Assembly: GCF_900100075.1 (NCBI RefSeq)
Contig: NZ_FNEG01000009.1
Coordinates: forward strand, 113,400-177,399
Length of the DNA stretch: 64,000 bases
Reading direction: 5' to 3'
Origin: Chryseobacterium jejuense
GTDB taxonomy: Bacteria; Bacteroidota; Bacteroidia; Flavobacteriales; Weeksellaceae
The notes beneath the pieces are model-generated. The model ran no database searches, was not told the origin of the DNA, and worked only from the letters and a program-made list of their open reading frames with translations. A program made the translations under genes and the position numbers. This document shows, piece after piece, positions 17,438 to 25,434 of this stretch. How positions within the stretch are numbered: position 1 is the stretch's first letter; each line of letters begins with the position of its first letter.

Positions 17438-17456
17438 TAAAAATGATAGTATAAAA
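17438..17456. promoter_or_regulatory. Candidate HxlR operator, right copy
   Basis: Perfect 19-base reverse complement of 17375-17393; centre-to-centre distance is 63 bases, about six DNA turns. It ends two bases before the nitroreductase ATG (17459). Confidence 0.75.
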
Positions 17457-17458
17457 TT

Positions 17459-18058
17459 ATGAACTTTTTAGACAAAATGAAAACAAGGTATACTGTAAAA
17501 AAGTATAACCCTCAAGGCAATATCAGTGAAGAACAAATTTCTCAGCTGAAAGAAATCTTAAATCTAAGTCCATCATCCATCAACAGTCAACCATGGAATT
17601 TTATCTTTATCAATCGTGGTGAACTGAAATCACAATTGGCAGAAGTTTCTTTCATCAATAAAGAAAAAGTAATAGACTGCAGCCACCTGATTATTTTCCA
17701 GGTAATTAAAAACCCTGAAGATTTTGAAAGACAGATTGAGGAAAATCTCCCTGAAGGTGCTGTAAATTATTACAGAACCAGAGTAAAGCCTAAAGGAGAA
17801 GCCTTCGTAAAATCCTGGTTAGGACATCAGGTTTATTTATCGTTAGGAGTACTTCTTTCTGCATGTGCAGATATGGGAATAGATTCTACTCCTATGGAAG
17901 GAATAGAGCCTGAACTCTATGATGAAATTCTAAAAAATGATAAATACGAAACGCTCTTTGCCGTTGCAATTGGAGAAAAGTTAGATACGGATGCCAACCA
18001 GCCTAAATTTAATCCAAAATCACGATTGAAAGCAGAAAAAGTAATTCTGGAAGCGTAA
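17459..18058 (+). CDS. Nitroreductase-family NAD(P)H-dependent oxidoreductase (NfsB-like)
   Basis: 199 residues. FMN-binding motifs are visible: TRYTVKKYNPQGNISEEQI at the N-terminus, LNLSPSSINSQPWNFIFI (about 33-50) and GIDSTPMEGIEP (about 141-152). This family reduces nitroaromatics, quinones or dihydropteridines with an FMN cofactor. Expression is probably induced through the divergent HxlR regulator in response to an electrophile or quinone; that signal is inferred from HxlR systems in general. Confidence 0.93.
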   Translation: MNFLDKMKTRYTVKKYNPQGNISEEQISQLKEILNLSPSSINSQPWNFIFINRGELKSQLAEVSFINKEKVIDCSHLIIFQVIKNPEDFERQIEENLPEGAVNYYRTRVKPKGEAFVKSWLGHQVYLSLGVLLSACADMGIDSTPMEGIEPELYDEILKNDKYETLFAVAIGEKLDTDANQPKFNPKSRLKAEKVILEA

Positions 18059-18200
18059 TTTTGAGCACAAATTATACAATTCTTTATCACAAGAAACACG
18101 AATAAGATATGTATTAATTCTCTCGCAGATTGAGAAGATAAGAATCTGCGTAATCCGATTCATCTGCGAGAAATATTTTACAAGTATAAAATTTTATCAA

Positions 18201-18225
18201 AGATAAAATCATTGCGCCTTAAAAA
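18201..18225 (+). repeat. Dispersed 25-base repeat, copy A
   Basis: Contains AGATAAAATC and GCGCCTTAAAA. It matches 46313-46337 at 23 of 25 positions, and a third, reverse copy lies at 48726-48750. All three are in intergenic DNA. The flanks (for example GTGTCTTAGCG to the right here) look alike too. Confidence 0.65.
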
Positions 18226-18276
18226 CGTCACCTTTTAGACTATTTGTGTCTTAGCGTTTTCTAATATAATATTGAG

Positions 18277-18303
18277 ATTGCTTCGCTACGCTCGCAATGA
18301 CGA
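18277..18303. repeat. REP-like palindromic element
   Basis: A GC-rich stretch, TTGCTTCGCTACGCTCGCAA, with ATTGC/GCAAT arms, standing out from AT-rich surroundings. It resembles short REP-type palindromes found between genes in many bacteria. No gene is associated. Confidence 0.45.
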
Positions 18304-18314
18304 GGGTGAGAAAG

Positions 18315-18349
18315 AAAAAAGTCTGCTTCTTTATGAGGCAGACTTTTTT
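18315..18349. terminator. Bidirectional terminator, nitroreductase / murI
   Basis: Stem AAAAAAGTCTGC / GCAGACTTTTTT (18315-18326, 18338-18349) with an 11-base loop, between convergent genes. Confidence 0.88.
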
Positions 18350-18350
18350 T

Positions 18351-19202
18351 CTATAATACTTTAAGTTCTAAATCTATCGTTTTACCGAAAAACTTCTTAG
18401 AGATCTTTTCAAAGTTCTTAGTGATATCTGAAAGGTAAAAATGATAATTCGGTTTAGCATTATTTTCATTCAGAAGGTTGTACTTATCAAGAATAATCTT
18501 CAGATGATTCGCTACAATATTGGGAGAATCGATAACACGCACTCTATTTCCATAATATTGCTTAATTTCATCAATTAGCAATGGATAGTGAGTACAGCCT
18601 AAAATTAATGTTTCAATATTTTTCAGCTTGTTATTGCTCAGATAATTATAAATAATAGCATGGGTAATCGGATGGTTTTTGAAACCTTCTTCAATCGCCG
18701 GAACCAATAAAGGAGTAGCTAATTCATCAACTTTTATCCATTTATTCTGTTTCCTGATACTCTTTTTATACAATCCCGAATTAACAGTAGCTTTAGTCGC
18801 AATGACTCCCACATTATTATGAATCTCATAAGCTACTTTCTCCGCCACAGGATTAATAACATCTATAACAGGGACTTTTCCGGCCACCAATTGCATTACT
18901 TCATTTAAAGCATTTGCCGTAGCCGTATTACAGGCAATTACAATAGCTTTACAATTCTGCTCCAACAGAAAATTGGTGATCTTTGTAGAATATTCTATAA
19001 TCGCTTCTTTTGACTTTTCACCATAAGGAAGGTGCTTGGTATCTCCAAAATAGATGAGATCTTCATTAGGCAAAAGCCTTTTGATTTCTTTAGCTACAGT
19101 AAGACCTCCTACTCCACTATCAAAAATACCGATAGGCTGGTTGGATGAAAGATGCGAATAATCTTGTTTCTTAGTTTTCAAATGAACTGAAATTTTATAC
19201 AA
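18351..19202 (-). CDS. murI: Glutamate racemase
   Basis: 283 residues. It converts L- to D-glutamate for peptidoglycan. The N-terminal motif is PIGIFDSGVGGLTVAKEI; the first catalytic Cys lies in VIACNTATANAL and the second in LILGCTHYPLL. DVINPVAEKV is also conserved. The ATG at 19202 gives eight extra residues; a TTG at 19181 (LKTKKQDYSHLSS) may be the true start, since relatives begin about there. It follows the MuiA-like gene by only 21 bases. Confidence 0.95.
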   Translation of the reverse strand: MYKISVHLKTKKQDYSHLSSNQPIGIFDSGVGGLTVAKEIKRLLPNEDLIYFGDTKHLPYGEKSKEAIIEYSTKITNFLLEQNCKAIVIACNTATANALNEVMQLVAGKVPVIDVINPVAEKVAYEIHNNVGVIATKATVNSGLYKKSIRKQNKWIKVDELATPLLVPAIEEGFKNHPITHAIIYNYLSNNKLKNIETLILGCTHYPLLIDEIKQYYGNRVRVIDSPNIVANHLKIILDKYNLLNENNAKPNYHFYLSDITKNFEKISKKFFGKTIDLELKVL

Positions 19203-19223
19203 AAATAGTGAATAATCCGTTAC

Positions 19224-20816
19224 TTAATTAAGATTAGTGATTGAAAAATCTTTCGGAAATTTTACTTTATAACTCACTCTTAATTTTCTTGTTTCTGATG
19301 GAGAAATTTTAACATTCCAGGTCAAAAAACCTTTCTCTTTATCAAATTCAGCATTATCACTCTGAAGAAGTTCAATTTTCACAGATTCATCTTTACTTAA
19401 AGGGATCTGGTCTTTAACATCAATATTGATGGTTTCCTTTTTATTATTACGAATAACAAGATCATAGGTAAATGTTTTTTCCTGATAAGAAGAGAAGAAT
19501 TTTTCACTTGCTTTATCATTAGCTACTTCTTTCCTGATACTTATTTTTTTATCATCTCCAAGAGTTATACTCATTTTATCATCAGTGAGGTTAGGGTTTA
19601 TTCTGGTTTCACCAACATACATATTTTCAAAAATCACGCTAGCAGAACCGGTAATCAGCTCGTATTTATTAAAATCTTTGATCTCTGCTACAAGATAGGC
19701 CGTCTTATTATACTTTGGTACAGTATAGTATTTATACTCTGCCGGTATTTTTATTTGCTTTAAATTGATAAAATGGTCTTCATTATTGGAAAGAATATCA
19801 TACGGAATATCTACATCAAAACTAGTGTTCAACTGGTTTTCACTAATCTTAAACCCTACAGAACCCACCATAACTACTTCTTCTATTCGTGTCTCTTTCA
19901 TAATTGAATCCTTTTTAGAATAACTACGATTAACCCTTTCTTCATTTCTATAAGAATTTAGAAACCATGGGTCCATTACCGGTGCATTATTGTTTCTGGA
20001 AGACCTTGCATTAATAAGAGATAACTTCACACCTTTCCAGTCAAGTCCTGTATTTTGATTTACTTTTGCTTTAAAAGTAAGATCTAAAGGCTCTGTAAGT
20101 TTGGATCCTTTTACTTCATAAAATGGTTCCCAAGAAACACTTTCTGCTAAATATCCTATATCCATTTTAGCATTCCCAGCAGTAGCAGTAGCGACTTTTA
20201 AAACAAGTACTCCATCTGAAAAAGTTTCCTCAGCTTCAGTATTGGCCTTCAGACGATTTTTTAGTCTTTCAAGCTTTAATGTAGTCTCTGTATATTTTTT
20301 ATTGATATCAAGCTGGGCTATACTGATTTCATTTCTTTTAGTTTTATAATAATCAGCAAGTTGCATAAGTTGAACTACGCTTGAGGTATTGCTTCCAACT
20401 AGAAGAGCTTGATTTTTATCTAATAATTCAAGGGTCTTTTCATTGGTTTTCCGTTCAATATCAATTTTAGCACTAAGGTTTTCTAGGATAACTATACTAT
20501 CCTTAATTCTCTTACCATTAGGATTATTATTTTCAAAGTATGTAGTATTGTAATCATCCCTATACTGTGCAGAAAGAATTGAAATATTCTTATTGTTAGT
20601 ATTAATCTGTATGGATTTATCCACAATTTCATCTGAAATATTTGTTACTACAACTTCAGAAGTTCCGGCCGGAAGTAAAACACTTACAGTATTCTGGAGC
20701 TCAGCAGAAGTTCTGTAGACATTAACAGCAACAACCTTAGCTTTTACAAATATTGGCTTTTGTGCAAAATACAGCCCAGTGAAAAATAGAAATAAGAACA
20801 ATAAGTTTTTTTTCAT
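19224..20816 (-). CDS. MuiA-like (DUF4140/DUF4139) exported protein
   Basis: 530 residues with signal peptide MKKNLLFLFLFFTGLYFAQ. The N-terminal DUF4140-type domain has VNVYRTSAELQNTVSVLLPAG, a coiled-coil region lies at about 90-200, and a C-terminal DUF4139 domain starts at the WEPFYEVKG segment. Homologs are annotated 'mucoidy inhibitor A', but the biochemical role is not established. Near residues 310-325 there is a RIEEVVMVGSVGF segment that looks like the TonB-box/plug entry seen in receptors; see findings. A -7 box precedes it. Confidence 0.8.
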   Translation of the reverse strand: MKKNLLFLFLFFTGLYFAQKPIFVKAKVVAVNVYRTSAELQNTVSVLLPAGTSEVVVTNISDEIVDKSIQINTNNKNISILSAQYRDDYNTTYFENNNPNGKRIKDSIVILENLSAKIDIERKTNEKTLELLDKNQALLVGSNTSSVVQLMQLADYYKTKRNEISIAQLDINKKYTETTLKLERLKNRLKANTEAEETFSDGVLVLKVATATAGNAKMDIGYLAESVSWEPFYEVKGSKLTEPLDLTFKAKVNQNTGLDWKGVKLSLINARSSRNNNAPVMDPWFLNSYRNEERVNRSYSKKDSIMKETRIEEVVMVGSVGFKISENQLNTSFDVDIPYDILSNNEDHFINLKQIKIPAEYKYYTVPKYNKTAYLVAEIKDFNKYELITGSASVIFENMYVGETRINPNLTDDKMSITLGDDKKISIRKEVANDKASEKFFSSYQEKTFTYDLVIRNNKKETINIDVKDQIPLSKDESVKIELLQSDNAEFDKEKGFLTWNVKISPSETRKLRVSYKVKFPKDFSITNLN

Positions 20817-20842
20817 AGTTTAGTTTTTGAAGTTATCTACTC

Positions 20843-20850
20843 CAAATATA
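20843..20850 (-). promoter_or_regulatory. Promoter -7 box for the MuiA-like gene and murI
   Basis: Minus-strand TATATTTG, 26 bases before the ATG at 20816 and downstream of the hemW stop. Confidence 0.5.
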
Positions 20851-20861
20851 CACTATAAACC

Positions 20862-21986
20862 CTAAACCATAAATAAATCCGAAGCAATTCCATCCGCCAT
20901 AAACCAATGCTTTTCCGGAATTTTCAAATGATTGTTTTCTATAACTAAAATGCCTTCCTCAACTTTCTGTCTGATCTCATTTTGAAAATACTCAAGGAAT
21001 CGATCATCAAACTTATTTTTTAAGCTATTCAGATCTACTCCCCAAATGGTTCTCAAACCAATCATAATCATTTCATTAAACTGATCTTCCTTGGAGAGAA
21101 TTTCTTCTTCTTTAGCTAAAAGTTTTGTATTGAGCTTTTTAATATACTGCTGATTGTTGGCTACATTCCAGCTCCTTACGTCAAATCCGTTATAAGAATG
21201 TGCGGAAGGACCTATTCCTAGGTATTCCTGATACTTCCAATATGATGAATTATGTCTGGAATAAAAACCTGGTTTTGCAAAATTGGAAACCTCATAATGT
21301 TCAAAACCATGATCTTTTAAAAAGTCAGACAGATAATAGAACTCTCTGTTCTGTTCTTCTTCTTTCGGACTTTTAACTTTCCCTTTTGATATCCAGTTAT
21401 CGAGAGCCGTTTTAGGTTCAACTGTTAAGGCATAAGAGGAAATATGAGGAACTTCCAGCGCAATGGTTTTATGTAAATTTTCTTTCCAGATCTCAAGATT
21501 AGAGGTAGGTGAACCGTAAATTAGATCTATACTCAGATTTTCAAACCCGAAATCCTGGGCACGCTTGATAGAACCTTCAGCTTCTGAAGCCGTATGAGCA
21601 CGATTCATCAGTTTAAGATCTTCTTCAAAGAAGCTTTGTGTCCCAATTGACAATCGGTTAACGGGTGTTCCAGCCAGTTGCTTTAGGAAATTCTTATCCA
21701 GATCATCCGGATTGGCTTCCAATGTAATCTCAATATCTTTTTCAAAACTGAAGTGATGTAAAACCTCATCAATTAAAGAATTAATCTCATCCACCGAAAG
21801 AATAGAAGGAGTTCCGCCCCCAAAGTAGAGAGATTTTAAGCTCCTGTTCTGCAGTTCATCTTTTCTAAGCTGTATTTCAGTTTTCATGGCACGAAGCATT
21901 TCATCCTTAAAATTAAGGGATGTTGAAAAATGAAAATTACAATAACTGCATTTTTGCTTACAGAACGGAATGTGAATATATATCAT
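20862..21986 (-). CDS. hemW: HemW, radical SAM heme chaperone
   Basis: 374 residues. The radical SAM cluster CKQKCSYCNFHF has the C-x3-C-x2-C spacing with the following CNF typical of HemW rather than HemN. It also has SLYFGGGTPS, EANPDDL, RLSIGTQSFFEEDL and GIGPSAHSYNG. HemW transfers heme to target proteins and is often misannotated as coproporphyrinogen oxidase. The ATG at 21986 directly follows the T-run of a terminator-like hairpin; see findings. Confidence 0.92.
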   Translation of the reverse strand: MIYIHIPFCKQKCSYCNFHFSTSLNFKDEMLRAMKTEIQLRKDELQNRSLKSLYFGGGTPSILSVDEINSLIDEVLHHFSFEKDIEITLEANPDDLDKNFLKQLAGTPVNRLSIGTQSFFEEDLKLMNRAHTASEAEGSIKRAQDFGFENLSIDLIYGSPTSNLEIWKENLHKTIALEVPHISSYALTVEPKTALDNWISKGKVKSPKEEEQNREFYYLSDFLKDHGFEHYEVSNFAKPGFYSRHNSSYWKYQEYLGIGPSAHSYNGFDVRSWNVANNQQYIKKLNTKLLAKEEEILSKEDQFNEMIMIGLRTIWGVDLNSLKNKFDDRFLEYFQNEIRQKVEEGILVIENNHLKIPEKHWFMADGIASDLFMV

Positions 21987-22014
21987 AAAAAAAGCTCTGA
22001 AAAAATTCAGAGCT
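21987..22014 (-). terminator. Terminator of the PorP/SprF gene, abutting hemW
   Basis: Minus-strand stem AGCTCTGAA / TTCAGAGCT (9 bases, loop TTTT) followed by T7, after which the hemW ATG starts at once. It ends the transcript of the gene at 22038-22988, but it also sits within the predicted hemW leader. Confidence 0.8.
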
Positions 22015-22022
22015 CAAATTTA
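22015..22022 (-). promoter_or_regulatory. Possible promoter -7 box of hemW
   Basis: Minus-strand TAAATTTG immediately upstream of the hairpin. A start near 22008 would place the terminator hairpin in the hemW leader. Confidence 0.4.
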
Positions 22023-22037
22023 TTTAAATTAAATTGA

Positions 22038-22988
22038 TTAATATCTATATCCTCGAACATTAATAAAGTTATCGAAATTATAACCAAGTCCGATCATGAA
22101 GCTGTTTCCTCCGTATTGCTGAATATCAGACAATCCAAGGTTGTACGTAGCTCCAATCATAAATTTGTTGAATCTTACTTTAACAATCGGAGCAATTTCT
22201 AATTGCTGACCGTCAAATCTGTTCTGAGCAGCTCTATAACTTACCCCTACAGAGAATGCATTAACTTCATTAGAGAATGTACCCATTAAGTTATAATCCA
22301 TTACTCTTGTTGAGTTTGTGTTCAGGTTAATCATTGCAGCAGGAGTTAACGTGATATTGTCAGCAATATGCCAGTTATATCCTAAGTTTAAGAAAAACTT
22401 GATTGGAGAAGGCTCCCATCCGTTTACGATAGGTTTATCATTCCCTAATGCAATATCATTTACAGAAACACCCCCGAAAAGGTTTTTAAAAGTAGCTGCT
22501 AAACCGAAGTTAGCATAAGCCATAAAAATATTCTGCTGATCACCTTTTACTAAGGGATCTCCCTGTTCTTCAACGTTGATTTTTGTATAATCAAAATTTC
22601 TGTTGTACAAACTAACACTTGTACCGAATGAGAACTGATCTTTTCGGTCTCCTTCACTACTTAGAGGAATAAAATATGAAGCACCTGCTGTAACACCACC
22701 TGCAGATTCAGCTCCATTGCTGTCTCTGAAAACGGTAAGACCGGCACCTACTCTATCGAAAATGTTTGCATTGATTCCCACCGATTGTACATTTGGGGAT
22801 TCGCTGAATTTTGAAAATTGCTTTTGATAAATGGCATTGAGCTGTACGTAGTCTGTTTTACCGTACTGAGCTGGGTTGAACAGAAAATCACCATCCAAAA
22901 GATACTGTTGATAATATGGTAGTGATTCTTGTGCTTTGTATGCATTTGACAAAAGAGCTAAACATACGATAGCATATAGTTTTCTCAT
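22038..22988 (-). CDS. PorP/SprF family outer-membrane protein (type IX secretion)
   Basis: About 316 residues from the ATG at 22988 (MRKLYAIVCLALLSNAYKAQ, a signal peptide), supported by a -7 box at 23012. The reading from 23006 adds six residues. The family pattern is clear: QESLPYYQQYLLDGDFLFNPA at the mature start, AYANFGLAATFKNLFGG and repeated strands ending in NFINVRGYRY. PorP/SprF proteins are outer-membrane parts of, or associated with, the type IX secretion system, often paired with a secreted adhesin; none is adjacent here. Confidence 0.88.
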   Translation of the reverse strand: MRKLYAIVCLALLSNAYKAQESLPYYQQYLLDGDFLFNPAQYGKTDYVQLNAIYQKQFSKFSESPNVQSVGINANIFDRVGAGLTVFRDSNGAESAGGVTAGASYFIPLSSEGDRKDQFSFGTSVSLYNRNFDYTKINVEEQGDPLVKGDQQNIFMAYANFGLAATFKNLFGGVSVNDIALGNDKPIVNGWEPSPIKFFLNLGYNWHIADNITLTPAAMINLNTNSTRVMDYNLMGTFSNEVNAFSVGVSYRAAQNRFDGQQLEIAPIVKVRFNKFMIGATYNLGLSDIQQYGGNSFMIGLGYNFDNFINVRGYRY

Positions 22989-23011
22989 AACAAATCTTGA
23001 TTTCAATTCAA

Positions 23012-23019
23012 CAAATATA
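23012..23019 (-). promoter_or_regulatory. Promoter -7 box for the PorP/SprF gene
   Basis: Minus-strand TATATTTG, 23 bases before the ATG at 22988. It favours this start over the one at 23006. Confidence 0.5.
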
Positions 23020-23039
23020 AAAAAAATCTCAATATATTT

Positions 23040-24113
23040 TTAGTTTTCTAAATAATTTCTCCATTTTTTTACGGCATCCGCCATATCTTTGGGCATTGGG
23101 CTTTCAAAATATAATTCCTTTTTTGTTGTGGGGTGTATAAATCCGAGGGTGTGTGCATGCAATGCATGTCTTGGAAGAATTTCAAAAACATTTTTAATAA
23201 ATTGTTTATACTTCGGAAGGTTCACTCCTCTTAAAGGCGTATGCCCTTCATAGCGCTCATCATTGAATAAAGTATGTCCAATATGCTTGAAGTGAGCCCT
23301 GATCTGATGTGTTCTTCCTGTTTCAAGCTTGCATTCTACCCATGTCATGTATTTGAATCTCTCTAAGACTTTATAATGAGTAACGGCATGTTTCCCATGA
23401 CTTCCATCTTCGTAAACAGACATCTGCATTCTGTTTTTAGGATGTCTTCCGATATGTCCTTTGATCGTTCCTTCATCTTCCTGAGGGTTCCCCCATACAA
23501 ATGCCCAATACAGCCTCTTTGTAGTCCTGTTGAAGAACTGTTTTGCCAGAAAGCTTAGAGCATACTCATTCTTAGCAATCACCAATAATCCGGAAGTATC
23601 CTTATCAATTCGGTGAACAAGCCCTACTCTGTCAAGATCAGACTTCACCCCATTGTTTTCAAAATGATAAGCCAGGGCATTCACCAATGTGCCATCCCAA
23701 TTTCCATGTCCCGGATGAACCACCATTCCAGGTTCTTTATCTACCACTACCAGATCATCATCTTCATAAACGATATTCACAGGAATATTCTGTGGAATAA
23801 TCACATTTTCCCTTGGCGGACGGGTTAGTAATATGGAGATCTGATCTCCGGGTTTCACTCGGTAATTCTGCTTTACTGGAGTACCATTCACTACAACGTT
23901 TCCAGCTCTGCAGGTCTGAGAAATTTTATTCCTTGAAGAATTCTGGCGGTGTATTAAAAGAAACTTATCAATTCTTAATGTCTCCTGTCCGGGATCAACA
24001 GTGATATTAAGATGCTCATATAAACCTTTGTTTTCCTCGTCAATATCGATATTATCAATACTATTAGAATCCAATAATTCTTCGTCTAAAAAATCTTCGT
24101 TATCTTCTGACAT
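23040..24113 (-). CDS. RluD/RluC-family 23S rRNA pseudouridine synthase
   Basis: 357 residues. An acidic N-terminal tail (~35 residues) is followed by an S4 RNA-binding domain (LRIDKFLLIHRQNSSRNKIS ... GNVVVNGTPVKQNY). The catalytic domain has the active-site Asp in HRIDKDTSGLLVIAKN, plus VNALAYHF, KRLYWAFVWG and LETGRTHQIRAHF. It makes pseudouridines in 23S rRNA. It follows the PASTA gene, and the divergent ddl lies on the other side of that gene: PASTA-rluD-ddl-coaD is a neighbourhood I know from flavobacteria. Confidence 0.92.
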   Translation of the reverse strand: MSEDNEDFLDEELLDSNSIDNIDIDEENKGLYEHLNITVDPGQETLRIDKFLLIHRQNSSRNKISQTCRAGNVVVNGTPVKQNYRVKPGDQISILLTRPPRENVIIPQNIPVNIVYEDDDLVVVDKEPGMVVHPGHGNWDGTLVNALAYHFENNGVKSDLDRVGLVHRIDKDTSGLLVIAKNEYALSFLAKQFFNRTTKRLYWAFVWGNPQEDEGTIKGHIGRHPKNRMQMSVYEDGSHGKHAVTHYKVLERFKYMTWVECKLETGRTHQIRAHFKHIGHTLFNDERYEGHTPLRGVNLPKYKQFIKNVFEILPRHALHAHTLGFIHPTTKKELYFESPMPKDMADAVKKWRNYLEN

Positions 24114-24127
24114 TGTATTTATTTTTT

Positions 24128-24163
24128 TACAGAAAAGGCTTCAACATTTTGCAGTTGAAGCCT
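24128..24163 (-). terminator. Terminator between the PASTA gene and the pseudouridine synthase gene
   Basis: Stem AGGCTTCAAC / GTTGAAGCCT (arms 24154-24163 and 24136-24145) with an eight-base loop, followed on the minus strand by TTTTCTGTAAAAAAAT. Confidence 0.7.
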
Positions 24164-24186
24164 ATATTTTTACAATTAATCTCTAT

Positions 24187-25278
24187 TTATTCTACGACTA
24201 CTTTCTTAGCCTTTGGCTTTTGAGCAGGCTGCTGTGTAGAAGTTGAAGCTGCTGGTTTTGCAGCATTTCCTATAGCTGGAGTACTGGTAGAAGCTTTAGG
24301 CTTTTCTGTTCCTGTACTTGCAGGTTTTGGAGTTGTTGTTTGAGGCTTTGGAGTCTCTGTCTTCGGAGCTTCTACCTTTGGTGTTTCCCTTCTAGGTACT
24401 GGTGCAGGTACTACCGGAGCATCATAACTTGGTTCATTATGTACTTCCTCATATCGTACCGGTGGCAGAGAAGTATCTACCTTCATTCGGTAAATAGAAT
24501 TCAGCTGTTCCACTTTTGCTCTCAGTTCTGCCGGAGTTTTCTTACTCGCCCAGAGGTCAATCTGCATTCCCTGGTCACGAACATCTCCTGAAGCTGGATC
24601 CTGATAATAGATAATATCAGATTCATCTTTACCACCATCTTCATATTCTACCAATCCTACTTCAAACATATTCTTCGCAATAACTGCTCTTGCCTCTTTT
24701 ACAGAAAGTCCTACTACATTAGGAATGGAAATATTTCTCATTGGTCCTGATCCTACCACAACATCAATTACGGAGAACCTAGGAAGACGAGCACCTGGAT
24801 TTACGGCATTTCCTTTATATAAAATTCTTAAAAGAGCATCTTTTTGAATACTTGGTTCGTAAATAGTATCCCCAATTTTCAGACCTACCTGATCCAATCT
24901 CTGGAATGCCAGCCCTGAATATTTGTTGATAACATCCGGAACGGCAATTTGAGCCCATGTTCTAGGGTTAACTTTAAGACGCACAGTTCTTCCATCCTTT
25001 ACACGGGAACCCGGTGCAGGATAAATTTGTAAAACCTGAAATGGTCTGTATTTAGGGTCATAATTGGCACTGTCTACTTCATATTCCAAACCTGTATCAT
25101 CTAATATTTTAACAGCATCATGTACAGATTTATTAACTACATTGGGAACAGGAATTTCCTGACCGTGATTAGTATGGTACTCTAACCAGCGAAACGTAAG
25201 CCATACAAGACCCACGAAAACACCGATTGCCACTACTAAATTCACTAAAACTTTCCAATTGAAAAGTGATTTAAGCAT
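24187..25278 (-). CDS. Membrane-anchored PASTA-domain protein
   Basis: About 363 residues from the ATG at 25278 (MLKSLFNWKVLVNLVV..., one transmembrane helix, then WLEYHTNHGQ). The -7 box at 25305 supports this start over 25347. Three PASTA domains follow (starting near VPNVVNKSVHDAVK, VPDVINKYSGLAF and IPNVVGLSVKEARA). The tail of ~100 residues is rich in Pro, Thr, Lys and Ala. PASTA domains bind peptidoglycan; this protein lacks a kinase or transpeptidase domain. It neighbours ddl, pointing to a wall-related role. Confidence 0.88.
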   Translation of the reverse strand: MLKSLFNWKVLVNLVVAIGVFVGLVWLTFRWLEYHTNHGQEIPVPNVVNKSVHDAVKILDDTGLEYEVDSANYDPKYRPFQVLQIYPAPGSRVKDGRTVRLKVNPRTWAQIAVPDVINKYSGLAFQRLDQVGLKIGDTIYEPSIQKDALLRILYKGNAVNPGARLPRFSVIDVVVGSGPMRNISIPNVVGLSVKEARAVIAKNMFEVGLVEYEDGGKDESDIIYYQDPASGDVRDQGMQIDLWASKKTPAELRAKVEQLNSIYRMKVDTSLPPVRYEEVHNEPSYDAPVVPAPVPRRETPKVEAPKTETPKPQTTTPKPASTGTEKPKASTSTPAIGNAAKPAASTSTQQPAQKPKAKKVVVE

Positions 25279-25304
25279 ACTTAAAAATACTTTAATTATA
25301 ACCG

Positions 25305-25312
25305 CAAATATA
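25305..25312 (-). promoter_or_regulatory. Promoter -7 box for the PASTA gene
   Basis: Minus-strand TATATTTG, 26 bases before the ATG at 25278. Confidence 0.5.
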
Positions 25313-25384
25313 GCTAATAATTTTAGAATGGACTTTTTATTTAACACAATTCATTTTTGATTTGAAAATTTCCCGATTTCCCGT

Positions 25385-25412
25385 ATTGCATTGCATAAAA
25401 TGTTTAAATTTG
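25385..25412 (+). promoter_or_regulatory. Promoter of ddl
   Basis: TTG (25385-25387) and TAAATTTG (25405-25412) with a 17-base spacer, about 23 bases before the ddl ATG. Confidence 0.55.
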
Positions 25413-25434
25413 CCTTAATTGATACTATATGGTT

